Origin: Artemisia argyi
Taxonomy: Eukaryota; Streptophyta; Magnoliopsida; Asterales; Asteraceae
Length of the DNA stretch: 64,000 nt
Assembly (NCBI GenBank): GCA_030686995.1
Contig: CM060697.1
Span: 99,834,147 to 99,898,146, forward strand
Reading direction: 5' to 3'
The position numbers and the translations under genes were made by a program. Of the stretch, positions 11,235 through 20,566 are shown in pieces. Position 1 is the stretch's first letter. The number at the start of each line of letters is the position of its first letter. The notes under the pieces are model-generated. The model saw only the letters and a program-made list of their open reading frames with translations, ran no database searches and was not told where the DNA came from.

Positions 11235-13750
11235 TCAAACAAAGGCCGAAGCATTTTGATCCGAGGAATCCTGGGCAGAAATATTTTCGACGTGAGGTTC
11301 AGTCATAGGTCCGGAAGTCAAACCCGAAGAAGTAGGTTGTTCAGTCTTAGAAGGAGCAGGATCAGGGAAGATTGCCATAAACTCATCATACTTACGATAG
11401 ATGGTCTTGCGGATCTTCTGAATGAAAGGGTAATCCTTGGAGAGTGCTTGATCATACAACCCTTGATATTTCTTATCAGCTTCCATATCAATACCCTCCA
11501 CGTCCTCCAACAATTTAGCCGCCTCCTCCGGCTCATTCCCCAGATTAGCTCCGTCTATTAGCCCTGATTGATAAAACAAGTTGAATGGCTCAGCCAAAGT
11601 CGTCCTAAACTCATGACTGCTCAACAAACGACGAACAGCCTCCGGAATAAACTCGTTAACAATCCGGTTTCGGTCAACCTCTGCATTCCCAGCGGCAATG
11701 GCTATATCTTGCTTTTCCTTACAGAGCTCTTGACACGCCATCTCCTCATCACTTTGTTTCAACCTTGTGTCCTTAAGCTGAGCTTCCAAAAGTTTGATTT
11801 TCTCTGCTTGGTCACCCGAAACCTTCCTCCACTCCTCTTTCTTCATCTCCAGCTGAGAAACCCTATCCTCCAAACTTACATGCTCCAAACGCAGCTTCTT
11901 CACACCCTCCGGATCAACACTAGCACATTCCGCATGATCATCTTTAACCTTCTTCAATTCCTCTGCCATTTCACCAAACTTTTTCCAGTTGTCCGCAAAG
12001 GTTTTATCACAGACCTCATGGGTGGCAGTTAGCTTCTGATGATCACCAAGAAGAGACTCATATCGGAAAATGAGATCCGCCAGAGCTGTAGCATTCTTAC
12101 CCAACAACAACCAGGCCTGCTGAATAGCATCACTGTCATCATGAGTATCCAAATACTTTTCTTCCCCCGGAGTTGCCAAGTTTATCATCATATCCTTGCA
12201 AACGTTGGAGCTATTCATCCGTGTGCCCCTCTTCACTGACCATCCGGGCACAAATGTTGCATCATCTTCATCATCCCCCTCAATGTCAACTTCAATATCA
12301 TCCTCCTCAAGTGCCTCATTGCCCGGACGGGAAGAAGTACCTTTCGAACCCCCTAAAAATAAGAAATAAAAACCTTTACTAACAAATAACCAAATAACAC
12401 ACATGTAATAATAGTAACACAACTGACTAACAAGCTAAAGTATACAATCATACGAACAAAAAAAAAGACGTTCCCGTTAACGTACCAGCTTTAGAACCTC
12501 CAGCCTGACCACTTCGTCCCTCAACCCCAGCAGATGGAACCTCCTTCAGAAAAACTGATCTGATAGGCTCCGGATTAGAGATGCCCTCAACAGCATCCAA
12601 GTCAATGACAGTGTCATCAGCAGACAATTTGCTCTTCTTCTGAACATGAGAGGAAATGTTTCCTCCAGATATTTTGCTCGGAGGTTTCTTCAATCCCAGC
12701 TTGGTAGCTTGTTCTTTTTTCTTATCTTTGGCGGCCAAAACCTTCTCGCTCGGAACCTCAACCTTCTTCAAATCATCACTTTTCTCCGGAACCTCAGCAT
12801 TGGAACCCATGGGTTTAGTGACGTGCATCTCACGCACATGACCGTCCGGATATTGGTCCCCCTTCACCACATTAACGTTCTTGCGCAGGGATGGTTTCTT
12901 CAAATAGCTTGACATAGTGACACCTGCGGACAAACAAAACCCACAATTAAACAAATGAAAAAAATATATAAACGTAAAAACTTATGCTTAAAACAGAGGC
13001 TATAACCCTCCCCTGCTCGTCCCTCAAAGCCGGTCGAAAACCGGGAAACTCCCAATGACCAGACAAATCCAAGGCATAGAGAAACCCTTGTGGGACTTGC
13101 AACGGCTCAATGACCGTCTTGGCTAGCCTTTCGGCATGAGCAACATCATATTCATTCTTCGGAAACGGATCCGAAACATCCGAATCTTGATGCCTCCAAG
13201 GCATAACGAACGGAATGGCTCGTCTATCAATCAAGAAAAACTGATACTTCCAACCTTTCAGACAAGAGGGAAAATCCCCAAAACAAACTTTCCTATCCGC
13301 ATGAACACGCTTTTCAAAGGAAAACCAACAGCCATGTTTACTAAGTTTATAAAAAACACGGAACAAAGGAGTGATAGGAGGAATGTGCATGCTTTGGCAA
13401 TACACTTCAAAAAGAGTAACACGATGCATACCAAAAGGAACCAGCTGAGAGATATGAACTTTGAAATACCTAATAACATCTAAGAGGAAAGTAGAGAAGG
13501 GAACGGTGAGACCACCCTCAAAGAAATACTCCGCGTACAAGCCAATGGCATCGTCGGGAAGTTGATTCATCGTCATACCCTTCGGAGGAACCCGCGGGTG
13601 TAAATCTATGGGTATTCTGAAAGTCACAACCAGGGCATGCACATCGTCCTCGTCCATCACGGATTGCCTCTTAAGAATGTCTTATTTAACATGAGAATCC
13701 TCCGGCACCGAAACATCTTCATAATCAACCGAAGCCGTAGATTCCGACAT
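11235..13750 (-). pseudogene. Antisense three-exon gene inside the Tat element (PF04195-like)
   Basis: Reads opposite to gag-pol. Exon 1 runs from the ATG at 13750 (MSESTASVDYED) to about 12995. It has the plant 'putative gypsy-type transposon' domain (blocks VPPKGMTMNQLPDDAIGLYA, FGMHRVTLFEVYCQSMHI). Exon 2 is about 12923-12486, after a good acceptor (TTGTCCGCAG), and is Lys/Ser-rich. Exon 3 is 12352-11235, after TTTTTAG, with an acidic start then about 200 residues of coiled coil (LEDRVSQLEMKKEEWRK). The donor after exon 2 is CTG|GTACGT; the donor of exon 1 is not resolved. One in-frame TAA (codon 23) breaks exon 1. Related antisense genes are known in Grande-type Tat elements. The function is unknown. 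Confidence 0.75.
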
Positions 13751-13949
13751 AATAAATCCGAGAGAAGGAAAAGTATAGCCAAATAACAAAAATACTAAAG
13801 ATATACACCACGGACAAAGACGTACCTCGAAAATGATATATGCAAACTATCGCACTGAAAACCGTTCGGAATACGGACATAAAAGATGTCAGAAAATCTG
13901 TGTGAATCTAGAGAGAGAAATTACAGTGGTGAAAATGAAATGGGATGAA

Positions 13950-13963
13950 CTATTTATAGGCAG
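13950..13963 (-). promoter_or_regulatory. TATA box of the antisense gene
   Basis: On the minus strand this reads CTGCCTATAAATAG, about 200 bases before the ATG at 13750, with a CT-rich leader (TTTCTCTCTCTAGATTC) between them. It lies outside the LTR, so the antisense gene appears to have its own promoter. Confidence 0.65.
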
Positions 13964-14214
13964 TAAAAAGAGGTGCGAAACGACACGTCACACGCAGGGC
14001 TGCCGTGTCATCATCCAAGTCGCACGACTCAAAATACGCACACGTGTTCCGGTCTAAAAGGCCCAATAAAAAATGACGGCGCTCCTTAAATGACACATTA
14101 ATTACATTTGGCACTTTGCACACGACTTTAACATGACAAAACCATGACTTACCCATCGGAAACTACAAAAACAAAATTTTAGGTATCACACCATCAGCAT
14201 AACCAATACTATGA

Positions 14215-14227
14215 TACTGGGGGGACA
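14215..14227 (+). other. Polypurine tract of the Tat element
   Basis: TACTGGGGGGACA lies directly before the 3' LTR. This purine run would prime plus-strand DNA synthesis. Confidence 0.8.
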
Positions 14228-14775
14228 TGTCGGCGTATGTACCCTCTGAATATACGCCGAACGGGACACATACCCTCCGGGCCTACATCAAACAAAACAT
14301 ATCCAATAATGTCCAAGCAGAACAGACTAGTATCCGAAAGGAACGGGCGATATCTCCCGGATCTCAATATCCGTATGACTCAAACCCTCCGTCCATGAAC
14401 CAAAGTACAAATAAGTACACTAAGTACATAATAGTGGAGCATAAACAAGCAAACAATAAGTGATTAAGTACAAACCAGCCTGGCACTCCATGTGAGCAAC
14501 CTATAAATAGAGGAGAAATCTTCATTTAAGGTTAACTAATTCTCTCACTCTCTAAACTTTACTTGTACTTTCTCTCTCTAAGAGTATATACTTACTCTCA
14601 CGCCGGAGGTTGGTCCTGGGATACACTCCCGGGGCGAGACTAACGGGCGTATCTGTTTTGTAGATATCCGAAGGGACAGACACCAACCAAAGATCACATC
14701 GAACCCGAAGGACCAGTCATAGTCCGGAGGATTCATTTCGCTTGTCTGAAGTAGAAGCAAGATTTTACTTCAACA
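14228..14775 (+). repeat. Tat element 3' LTR
   Basis: Same length as the 5' LTR. It begins TGTCGGCGTATG and ends CTTCAACA. Its TATA box is at 14501-14510, pointing right toward the MITE and the PHD-gene exon, so read-through transcription antisense to that gene is possible. Confidence 0.95.
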
Positions 14776-15136
14776 CATACTAAGACAGAAATGAGCTCCC
14801 TTTTTCACGAATCAGTTAAATAACATGCCAAGAAACATCTTTAGCCTTTCTTTCTTATAATCACATAAACCAAAACGCCTACGGAATGTATAAATAAGTA
14901 TCTAAAGGGGGAAACGATCGGTTTTTAAAGACATGTATGCATTCGGAAACTACAGATTCTACTTTTTAATTCTGAATCTACAACAATCTTATGAAGGGGG
15001 CAAAAAAGCTTATTTTACCTTACACCCTAAATTACATAAAGAACACAAAAACATATGGCAACATTATCAACGATTTGAACTTGATGAAGTTACAAAGTTT
15101 AACCTAGGGAAAAGGTAACATTTTTCTTACCAATCA
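14776..15136. other. Host intergenic or intronic DNA
   Basis: Between the Tat LTR and the MITE. A 61-codon open frame occurs (14933-15118, plus) but has no recognisable motif and I do not call it a gene. If the PHD gene is intact beyond the window, this would be part of its first intron. Confidence 0.35.
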
Positions 15137-15371
15137 GGGGGTGTTTGTTTAAAGCTTATTTGTGCGGCGTATGGTCTTATTTAACTTTTGAAAAGCTAAT
15201 AAGCTCAAATTTTAGGGCTTTATGAGCTTATCAACTTGAACTTATGGCTCATTTAAGTTTACGGCTTATTTAAGTTGATAAGCTCAATAAGCCCAAAAAA
15301 ATTGAACTTATTAGCCTTTAAAAAGTTAAATAAGCCCATACCCCGCACATATAAGCTTAAACAAAGACCCC
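15137..15371. mobile_element. Foldback MITE, about 235 bp
   Basis: Nearly the whole unit is one inverted repeat. The left arm begins GGGGTGTTTGTTTAAAGC and the right arm, read in reverse, begins GGGGTCTTTGTTTAAGC. Both continue with cttatNTGTGCGG and TCTTATTTAACTTTT-like matches. No coding capacity. The GGGGTNTTTG end resembles hAT-type MITEs, but I find no clear 8-bp target duplication. Confidence 0.75.
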
Positions 15372-15494
15372 GTTACACCAAAATTATCCATTCATACATA
15401 AAGCCATTAAACAACCTCAATTATGGAAACATAGTCATATAATGTATTGTTCAATTCAAAACTTTAAACATAAACATAGGTCAAGAAAGCATAC

Positions 15495-15841
15495 TTAGGA
15501 AAGTTGGCAGCCAACACAAGCTCCGAATTCACGAAAACCACCTCTTCTCCCCCATCTACTTCTCGCGGCGGAGACGCATTCATATCAAACAACCCCGAAC
15601 CACCACCCGGTGACACCCTTCGACCCTCACTCAAAACACTTCCAAACTTTTTACCTTCTTCCCTAACACCTAAACACTCAACATGAAACCTTCTCCCACA
15701 ATCACCACAAACCACCATTAAACCTTCAACTTCACCACATGAACCACACCTATGATGCTCACGTGGTGAAGGAAGTGGAGACTCATTTAAATCAATTTCT
15801 AATGCTACTGATCTACTACTACTACTTGTTCCTTCTATCAT
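15495..15841 (-). CDS. First exon of a PHD-finger host gene (MBD9-like?)
   Basis: Begins MIEGTSSSSRSVALEIDLNESP. I chose this ATG because the DLN motif follows closely; an upstream in-frame ATG at 15901 adds a hydrophobic leader with no support. Next comes the first part of a PHD-type zinc finger (CGSCGEVEGLMVVCGDCGRRFHVEC, here given as C-x2-C-x9-C-x2-C-x4-H-x2-C), then LFDMNASPPREVDGGEE. The exon ends at a GTATGC donor (15494). From memory the order DLN motif, PHD finger, DMNASPP resembles plant MBD9-type chromatin readers; this is a weak match. No second exon is visible: either the Tat element, the MITE and MULE-1 sit in a very large intron 1, or this is a gene fragment. Confidence 0.6.
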
Positions 15842-16224
15842 AACCACCCACAAATTGTTTATAAAAAGTACTAAAAACTGAGTCCTTAACAAGACCCACA
15901 AATTAAATCAACTCAAATTAGTGAATTACCATTAAATAGTTATAAAAAGTAAATTTTTATAACTTAAAAAAAAATAATCTTTAAGAAAACCCGTGAATCT
16001 TAATGACTTTTTATGAAAGACCCATGTATAAAATCGAGTGTTTAACAAAACCCATGAAGCATTTTAAGTGATTTGGTTTAAAGGGAAACATTGTAAATCT
16101 TCCGGTGACGGCGATGGTGTGTGATATTTATCCGACGTAGGATGAGAGAGAAGAGAAGTGAAGTGAAAGAAAGAGTTTGAGTTTGGGTTTTTGTTGAGTT
16201 TTCATTTTGGATTATGTATTTTCA
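15842..16224 (-). promoter_or_regulatory. 5' flank of the PHD-finger gene
   Basis: Lies between the start codon and the MULE-2 insertion and is the only local promoter sequence left. It contains a purine-rich GAGAGAGAAGAGAAGTGAAG run (a CT-rich leader on the minus strand) and no clear TATA box. MULE-2 is inserted about 390 bp upstream of the ATG, which pushes any further promoter elements to beyond 59930. Confidence 0.4.
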
Positions 16225-16233
16225 TATATTTTC
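16225..16233. repeat. Left 9-bp target duplication of MULE-2
   Basis: TATATTTTC immediately before the left terminal repeat matches TATATTTTT at 59922-59930 (8 of 9). Nine bases is the normal size for Mutator-like elements. Confidence 0.8.
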
Positions 16234-16385
16234 GGGTAAAGTGCGAAAAAGCCACCGAGTCATAAAGGTGTGCAAATTTGCCACTAATGTTACGGATAAG
16301 TGCAAAATAGCCACCGAGGGCGTTTTTTGCTAATGTCCATTAGTTTTTCCGTTAGCCAAGGGTATTATCGCCATTTCACTCGTTT
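16234..16385 (+). repeat. Left terminal inverted repeat of MULE-2
   Basis: Begins GGGTAAAGTGCGAAAAAGCC. It shares with the right end long blocks such as GCCACCGAGTCATAAAGG and TGTTACGGATAAGTGCAAAATAG. I estimate about 85% identity over 145 bases. The right end has about 30 extra bases near its tip. Confidence 0.88.
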
Positions 16386-16627
16386 CCCGCCTTTGACTAG
16401 TCACACTTTATTTTAATGACCAAATATGCAAAGTCTTAACTTAAGTTTGGAACCAAAACACACGTGGCATCCGATGAGATTAACCTTTCCCTCCCAAAGT
16501 AACTCGGCAACCGAAGCGATTGCATAAGGACTTTTCTGTTCATCTCTATCACACTTATTTAAACATACCAAACCACACACACATTCCCCCAAAACACACA
16601 TAATCCCAACGAACAAAACCATCGACG

Positions 16628-17042
16628 ATGGCAAACAATGGTAAAGGGAAGGCTATCTACATTGGTTTCGAGGAAGAGGAATGGGACAAAGTTTTAAGAA
16701 AACTATCATCTAACTGATATAGTTCTTGATGGGTATGGCGCTGAACCAATTGATAAGTATGGTTCTTATAGGAAGATACCTAACGAGTTGAGAAAACAGA
16801 TTATGACTTGGCTGAGGAAACAAGATGGCTACTATGAGATGCTTTTGGGTGAGGAGGAGGGGAAGGAGAAGAAGAACCAGACTGTGGATACCGGTTTACC
16901 AAAGTTTGATGAGTTGGAATAGAGGATTTCCCATCTTGAAGTTGTGCTTAAGCATCTAAAGGACAAGAAGGACAAGAAAGAAAAAGAAATGAAGAAAAGA
17001 AAGAAAAGGGGTGACGCATAAGGTAGCGGTTCTAACTACTAA
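16628..17042 (+). pseudogene. MULE-2 accessory gene B, broken
   Basis: Starts MANNGKGKAIYIGFEEEEWD, 390 bases inside the left end. A one-base shift near 16715 interrupts it, after which the next frame reads TDIVLDGYGAEPIDKYGSYR and LRKQIMTWLRKQDGYYEMLL. A TAG interrupts the coiled-coil-like part (HLEVVLKHLKDKKDKKEKEMKK), and it ends GSGSNY. I do not recognise a domain. The position suggests a second MULE gene, reading inward from the left end, or a captured host fragment. Confidence 0.5.
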
Positions 17043-17260
17043 ACAAGTGTGTGTTTAGATATCGTTTTGGAAATTTGTAATGGTTGTGAACTCCGATGAT
17101 CAATGAAAGTTTCGATCATATGTTAATGATATGTTTGTGTGTTCAATTTAGGATCTTTATATTTGTGTTTCAATTTTAGATCTTTATATTAACTTAAGAA
17201 TCCAGTATTTACACTATATATTCAAAGCAGTTTGACTTTGGAAAGTCAAAATGCAATGGG
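16975..17260. repeat. Direct duplication, first copy (second at about 17729-18050)
   Basis: The 3' part of accessory gene B and its trailer recur about 754 bases downstream: KKEKEMKKRKKRGDA ... GSGSNY, then ATTTGTAATGGTTGTGAACTCC, then TTGACTTTGGAAAGTCAAAATGCAAT. The second copy provides the 3' end of the frame at 17445-17795. Confidence 0.75.
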
Positions 17261-17444
17261 TAAAAGGGAGTCCTGAGTTAATTGACTAGCACTTGTGAGA
17301 ATTTAATACTCCTTTACCTACCTCACACATAGAAAGTCAAAAAGGGTGTATTTCAAAGTAGAAAAATATGATAGCGAAGTAAATTCTCCTACCAACTAGG
17401 ATAGTAAAGTAAAGTCTCCTTCCAACTTTGTCCAAAACATAGAT

Positions 17445-17795
17445 ATGGCACAACCTTCAACTCAAAAATTAACGAGAAAGAAAATGACTGGTAATGATAC
17501 ACGGTTAGAGGTGTTGGACGAAAGATGCATTGTCTGTTGTATGGATTTTAAGTGTTGGAGGCATGCTTACACAGGTGGAAGTGTTGTTGTGGTTGCCAAA
17601 GCTGGTTGTACAAAGGCAGACAAAGTAAGTGGTGGTGTTATAGGTCTGCATATTAGAAGTGGAAACAAATCTGCATGGGGTGGTGCAGTGGGTGGTGTAG
17701 GTGGAAGTGGGACAACAACACCAACCAAGAAAGAAAAAGAATTGAAGAAAAGGAAGAAAAGGGGTGATGCGGAAGGTAGCGGCTCTAACTACTAA
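17445..17795 (+). CDS. MULE-2 accessory gene C, 116 codons, intact frame
   Basis: Open from MAQPSTQKLTRKKMTG to a GSGSNY end. A Cys-containing middle (CIVCCMDFKCWRHAY) is followed by a Gly-rich stretch and a Lys-rich tail (KKEKELKKRKKRG), which it shares with gene B through the direct duplication. No known domain recognised. It may be a rearranged gene B copy rather than a working gene; it may also lack a proper upstream exon. Confidence 0.35.
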   Translation: MAQPSTQKLTRKKMTGNDTRLEVLDERCIVCCMDFKCWRHAYTGGSVVVVAKAGCTKADKVSGGVIGLHIRSGNKSAWGGAVGGVGGSGTTTPTKKEKELKKRKKRGDAEGSGSNY

Positions 17796-18142
17796 ACAAG
17801 TGGGTGTTTAGATAACTTTTGGGAAATTTGTAATGGTTGTGAACTCCTATGATCAATGAAAGTTTTGATCTTTATGTTACTAATATGTTTGTGTTTCAAT
17901 TTTGGATCTTTATGTTTGTGTTTCAACATTCACAAGGTACAATGATGCAGCTTATGCAGAAACTATTAGATAGGGGCTTTTTGGCATGAGTGTATACATC
18001 ACTCCCATTTAACATTTGCAGGTTGACTTTGGAAAGTCAAAATGCAATTGGTACATTGAGAAGTTAATAAACCATATTTGAACACATAAGATCCATTTCA
18101 TTCATTAAACCATAACCATAATTTTACAAAAAGTAACCCACC

Positions 18143-18294
18143 CTAACCTACATAAACCAACCCCCTAACGTATTCCCTCACAACAATCTCTATCTTGTTA
18201 AGAATGTTCTCGCGCATTTGCATGGCCATCCTCATCAACGCCCTCGCCTTAAGCTTATCAATAGTCTGGAGTCTCCTAAGCTTGAATCTACACG
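18143..18294 (-). pseudogene. Terminal exon candidate on the minus strand
   Basis: Reads FKLRRLQTIDKLKARALMRM and on to REYVRGLVYVG with a TAG stop at 18143-18145. A plausible acceptor (ACGTGTAG) precedes it at about 18295. It is helical and rich in Arg, Lys and Met. The upstream exons would lie to the right, now displaced by the copia insertion at 18838. It could be the last exon of a MULE-2 gene or a captured host exon. Confidence 0.35.
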
Positions 18295-18837
18295 TACATG
18301 CAATCTAATCTTAGTTTTTTAATGATTTGTTTACACAAAAAAGCCCTAATGCATCATAACTCTTACAATCAATCAATCTTTTAGGATTTTAATGATATTC
18401 TTAATGTGTTTTTTGTGCATGTTGTAATTATAACATCTCTGTCTAGTAATGGCCAAGAATAATTTCTGTTACAACAAAGGAGTGACAGAGGGTTGTGAGG
18501 TCAATATCATGCATGTATGGTTATATCAGTGGGGAATTTGAGCTTGTATTAAGACTGAGTGTTTTGAGGGATGATTTAATGTGCTATATAGGAAGTTTGA
18601 GGTAGGTAGAGGCGTATTTAGTACGCAAAGGTTTTCAGTCAACGTAGTGTAGCATTCATATGGTTGTAGCATTCACAGATGGACTTTATAAGTTTGACCC
18701 ATTGTACTAAAAATACTCTTTCTAAGGAATGACTAGGTTATCCATTGACCCATTTTAACAGTTTCATCCCAACTCCTCAATACATATAACATGAATAAAC
18801 AAAGACAGATATATAATATGAATAAACAAAGATAGAC
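18295..18837. other. MULE-2 internal noncoding DNA
   Basis: No open frame or motif of note. It ends with a short doubled phrase (ATATAACATGAATAAACAAAGA, here split over about 18784-18836) directly before the copia insertion. Confidence 0.4.
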
Positions 18838-18973
18838 TGTTGGATCGATATACTCTGACCAAACTACTTTGTAGCTTGTAAAGATTTAATAATATTAAGT
18901 AAACTCAACACTATTAATATTGAAACACTGTTTGACCTTGTAAAGTATGCGGAATCTACTAACACAAAGCTTA
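18838..18973 (-). repeat. Copia 3' LTR, distal part
   Basis: TGTTGGATCGATATACTCTG onward matches the start of the LTR at 46228 almost base for base. It is cut at 18973 by gypsy copy A; the remainder is at 26697-27084. Confidence 0.95.
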
Positions 18974-19179
18974 ATGATAAGGCAAAAAATGAACCATTTT
19001 TAGGGGGTCATTTAAGCCTGGAATTGAATTTGTTTGATCAAATATTGCCCTAAATCGTTCCTTCTGTGATTTTAGGTACTTTGGGAGTGAATTCTGGAAA
19101 AGGAAGCATTTTAGACATTTTTGGAGCATAAAAGTGAAGAAAACGGCAAAGACTTAATTTTCCATGCTGAGAACAGTAC

Positions 19180-19395
19180 CTGACGGCATCAAGAAGGAAA
19201 ATGTGACGGCGTCAGGAGTAAAATCCATGATGACCCAGAGAAAACCTGAAGGCGTCAAGAGAAGGGCGTCACGAGTTAATTTGGTGACGGCCTGAAGATG
19301 GACTACACGTGACGGCGTCAAACCTAGACCTACGCAGTCCGAGGAGTTTATTGACGGCGAGATGACGGCGTCAGACATTTACTCTTGACGCAGTC
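19180..19395. promoter_or_regulatory. TGACGGCGTCA palindrome cluster in the copy A LTR
   Basis: Full or near sites at about 19181, 19203, 19310, 19363 and 19385 (some with one change), with extra TGACGGC half-sites between. TGACG is the core of the plant TGA-type bZIP binding site. The cluster ends just before the TATA box, the expected place for an enhancer. Binding is inference. Confidence 0.6.
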
Positions 19396-19407
19396 ACCTC
19401 ACAAAAT

Positions 19408-19417
19408 CTATATATAC
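19408..19417 (+). promoter_or_regulatory. TATA box of the copy A LTR
   Basis: CTATATATAC, kept in the second LTR near 25709-25718 and as CCTATATATAG in copy B near 37990. The leader after it is AT-rich. Confidence 0.65.
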
Positions 19418-20401
19418 TTTTCTATTATTTATTCATTAAGAGAGGAACTTGTGTGGAGAATACTAGGGTTGAACCTAATAAACCCTAGGTCGTTTGTAAC
19501 AGTATTTTCAAGGGTTTTCACCCCTTGAAACCTTTCATGTTCAATTAAGATAAGTCCTCTTTCAATTCATTCAATATGTCTATGTGTTGTTTGAATATAT
19601 CTTATGCTTGTCTTGATTTTAACATGCTAGGCTAGATCTTTCATGTGTTTGCTTAGATGTAATGAAACCTCGATGTTAATTATAGGTTGATTGCTTGTTT
19701 ATAGTTGTAATGGATGAATGATTTCAATGTTAGGCTTAAGAAAACTGGCAGATCTCCATTGTGTAACTTGCTTGAACGTCTTAAGAAATATGAACCAATG
19801 TGTACTAGGTTTTTATGGTTGTATTTAATGCATGAGCAAATTCTAGTGATCCCATGTTAGGAGCTTCTTAGCCGGCTCGACATAGGAGTGAAGTAGGAGC
19901 TTATAGGATTGGGGAAGTAAGTACGCCACCCCATGAATGGTATTAAGGAATACAATCCGTCTTCCACGCAACTGTAACAAGTAATTAACCTGTAAAAGAT
20001 ATCTAGGGAGTAGTGAAATCTAAGTAAACACAATTCTCCCATATATTGCTCACACCTCTATCTTAATTTAGTTTATTTTCATTTTTTAGTATTTTATTTT
20101 GTTTGCATCTTAGTAATTGGGTTAGTTGACTAGCAACTAATTCCGCCCATCTTCCAAAAACCCGAGATTTTATTTGCTTTTCTAAAAACATAAAAATACA
20201 AAAAGAATCATCCCTCATCTCTAGACCTAGTCTTTAGGTTTTCTAATCCTAGCGACACTATTCCCAAGTTGAACGATCAATCCCCGGGTACTTGTCACTA
20301 TACTATACTACAACGATCAGGTACACTGCCTGGTGGGGGTTGTAAGCTTCTCGAGATCCCTCGAGAGGTAAAGCCTGGTGCAATTCCCACGCATCAAGTT
20401 T

Positions 20402-20419
20402 TTGGCACCGCTGCCGAGG
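20402..20419 (+). other. Primer-binding site of copy A
   Basis: TTTTTGGCACCGCTGCCGAGG follows the LTR after a few bases. It is close to the tRNA-Asp-type site TGGCGCCGTTGCCGGGGA used by Athila/Tat elements, with three or four changes. Copy B has a GC-richer version at about 38977-38995. Confidence 0.7.
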
Positions 20420-20566
20420 AATAGTTATTGTCTAGGTTAGGATTTCTTTTTATTAGGTCTACTTGCAAGATTCCTTTCTAGTAAGATTTTTATTTTTATT
20501 TTTAGGATTTCTTTAGTCTATCTCATTTCTTCGTGTTTTTGTTCGTATTCTTTACCATCCGACATT

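Larger units (their letters stand above)
4330..14775 (+). mobile_element. Ty3/gypsy LTR retrotransposon, Tat lineage
   Basis: Complete two-LTR structure: LTR 4330-4877, primer site 4881-4898, gag-protease-RT-RNase H-second RNase H-integrase (4927-10112), a long 3' region with tandem repeats and an antisense gene, polypurine tract, LTR 14228-14775. The second, archaeal-type RNase H before integrase, the CHHC zinc knuckle and the repeat-rich 3' region define the Tat lineage. The two LTRs are both 548 bp and differ at about 23 places by eye (about 4%), so this is the older insertion among the LTR elements here. No 5-bp target duplication is seen (tttat on the left, catac on the right). Confidence 0.92.
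18974..20396 (+). repeat. Copy A 5' LTR (1423 bp)
   Basis: Starts TGATAAGGCAAAAAATG and ends CACGCATCA. It contains a cluster of TGACGGCGTCA-type palindromes (about 19180-19395), a TATA box at 19408-19417, and a perfect 7-bp hairpin close to the end (20349-20366). Several short frames inside it are not genes; they recur in the other LTR only because the LTRs are copies. Confidence 0.95.

Noticed and set aside
14933..15118. 61-codon frame between the Tat LTR and the MITE
   Set aside because: No motif, no splice signals, stops nearby in related frames; length is within chance in AT-rich DNA.
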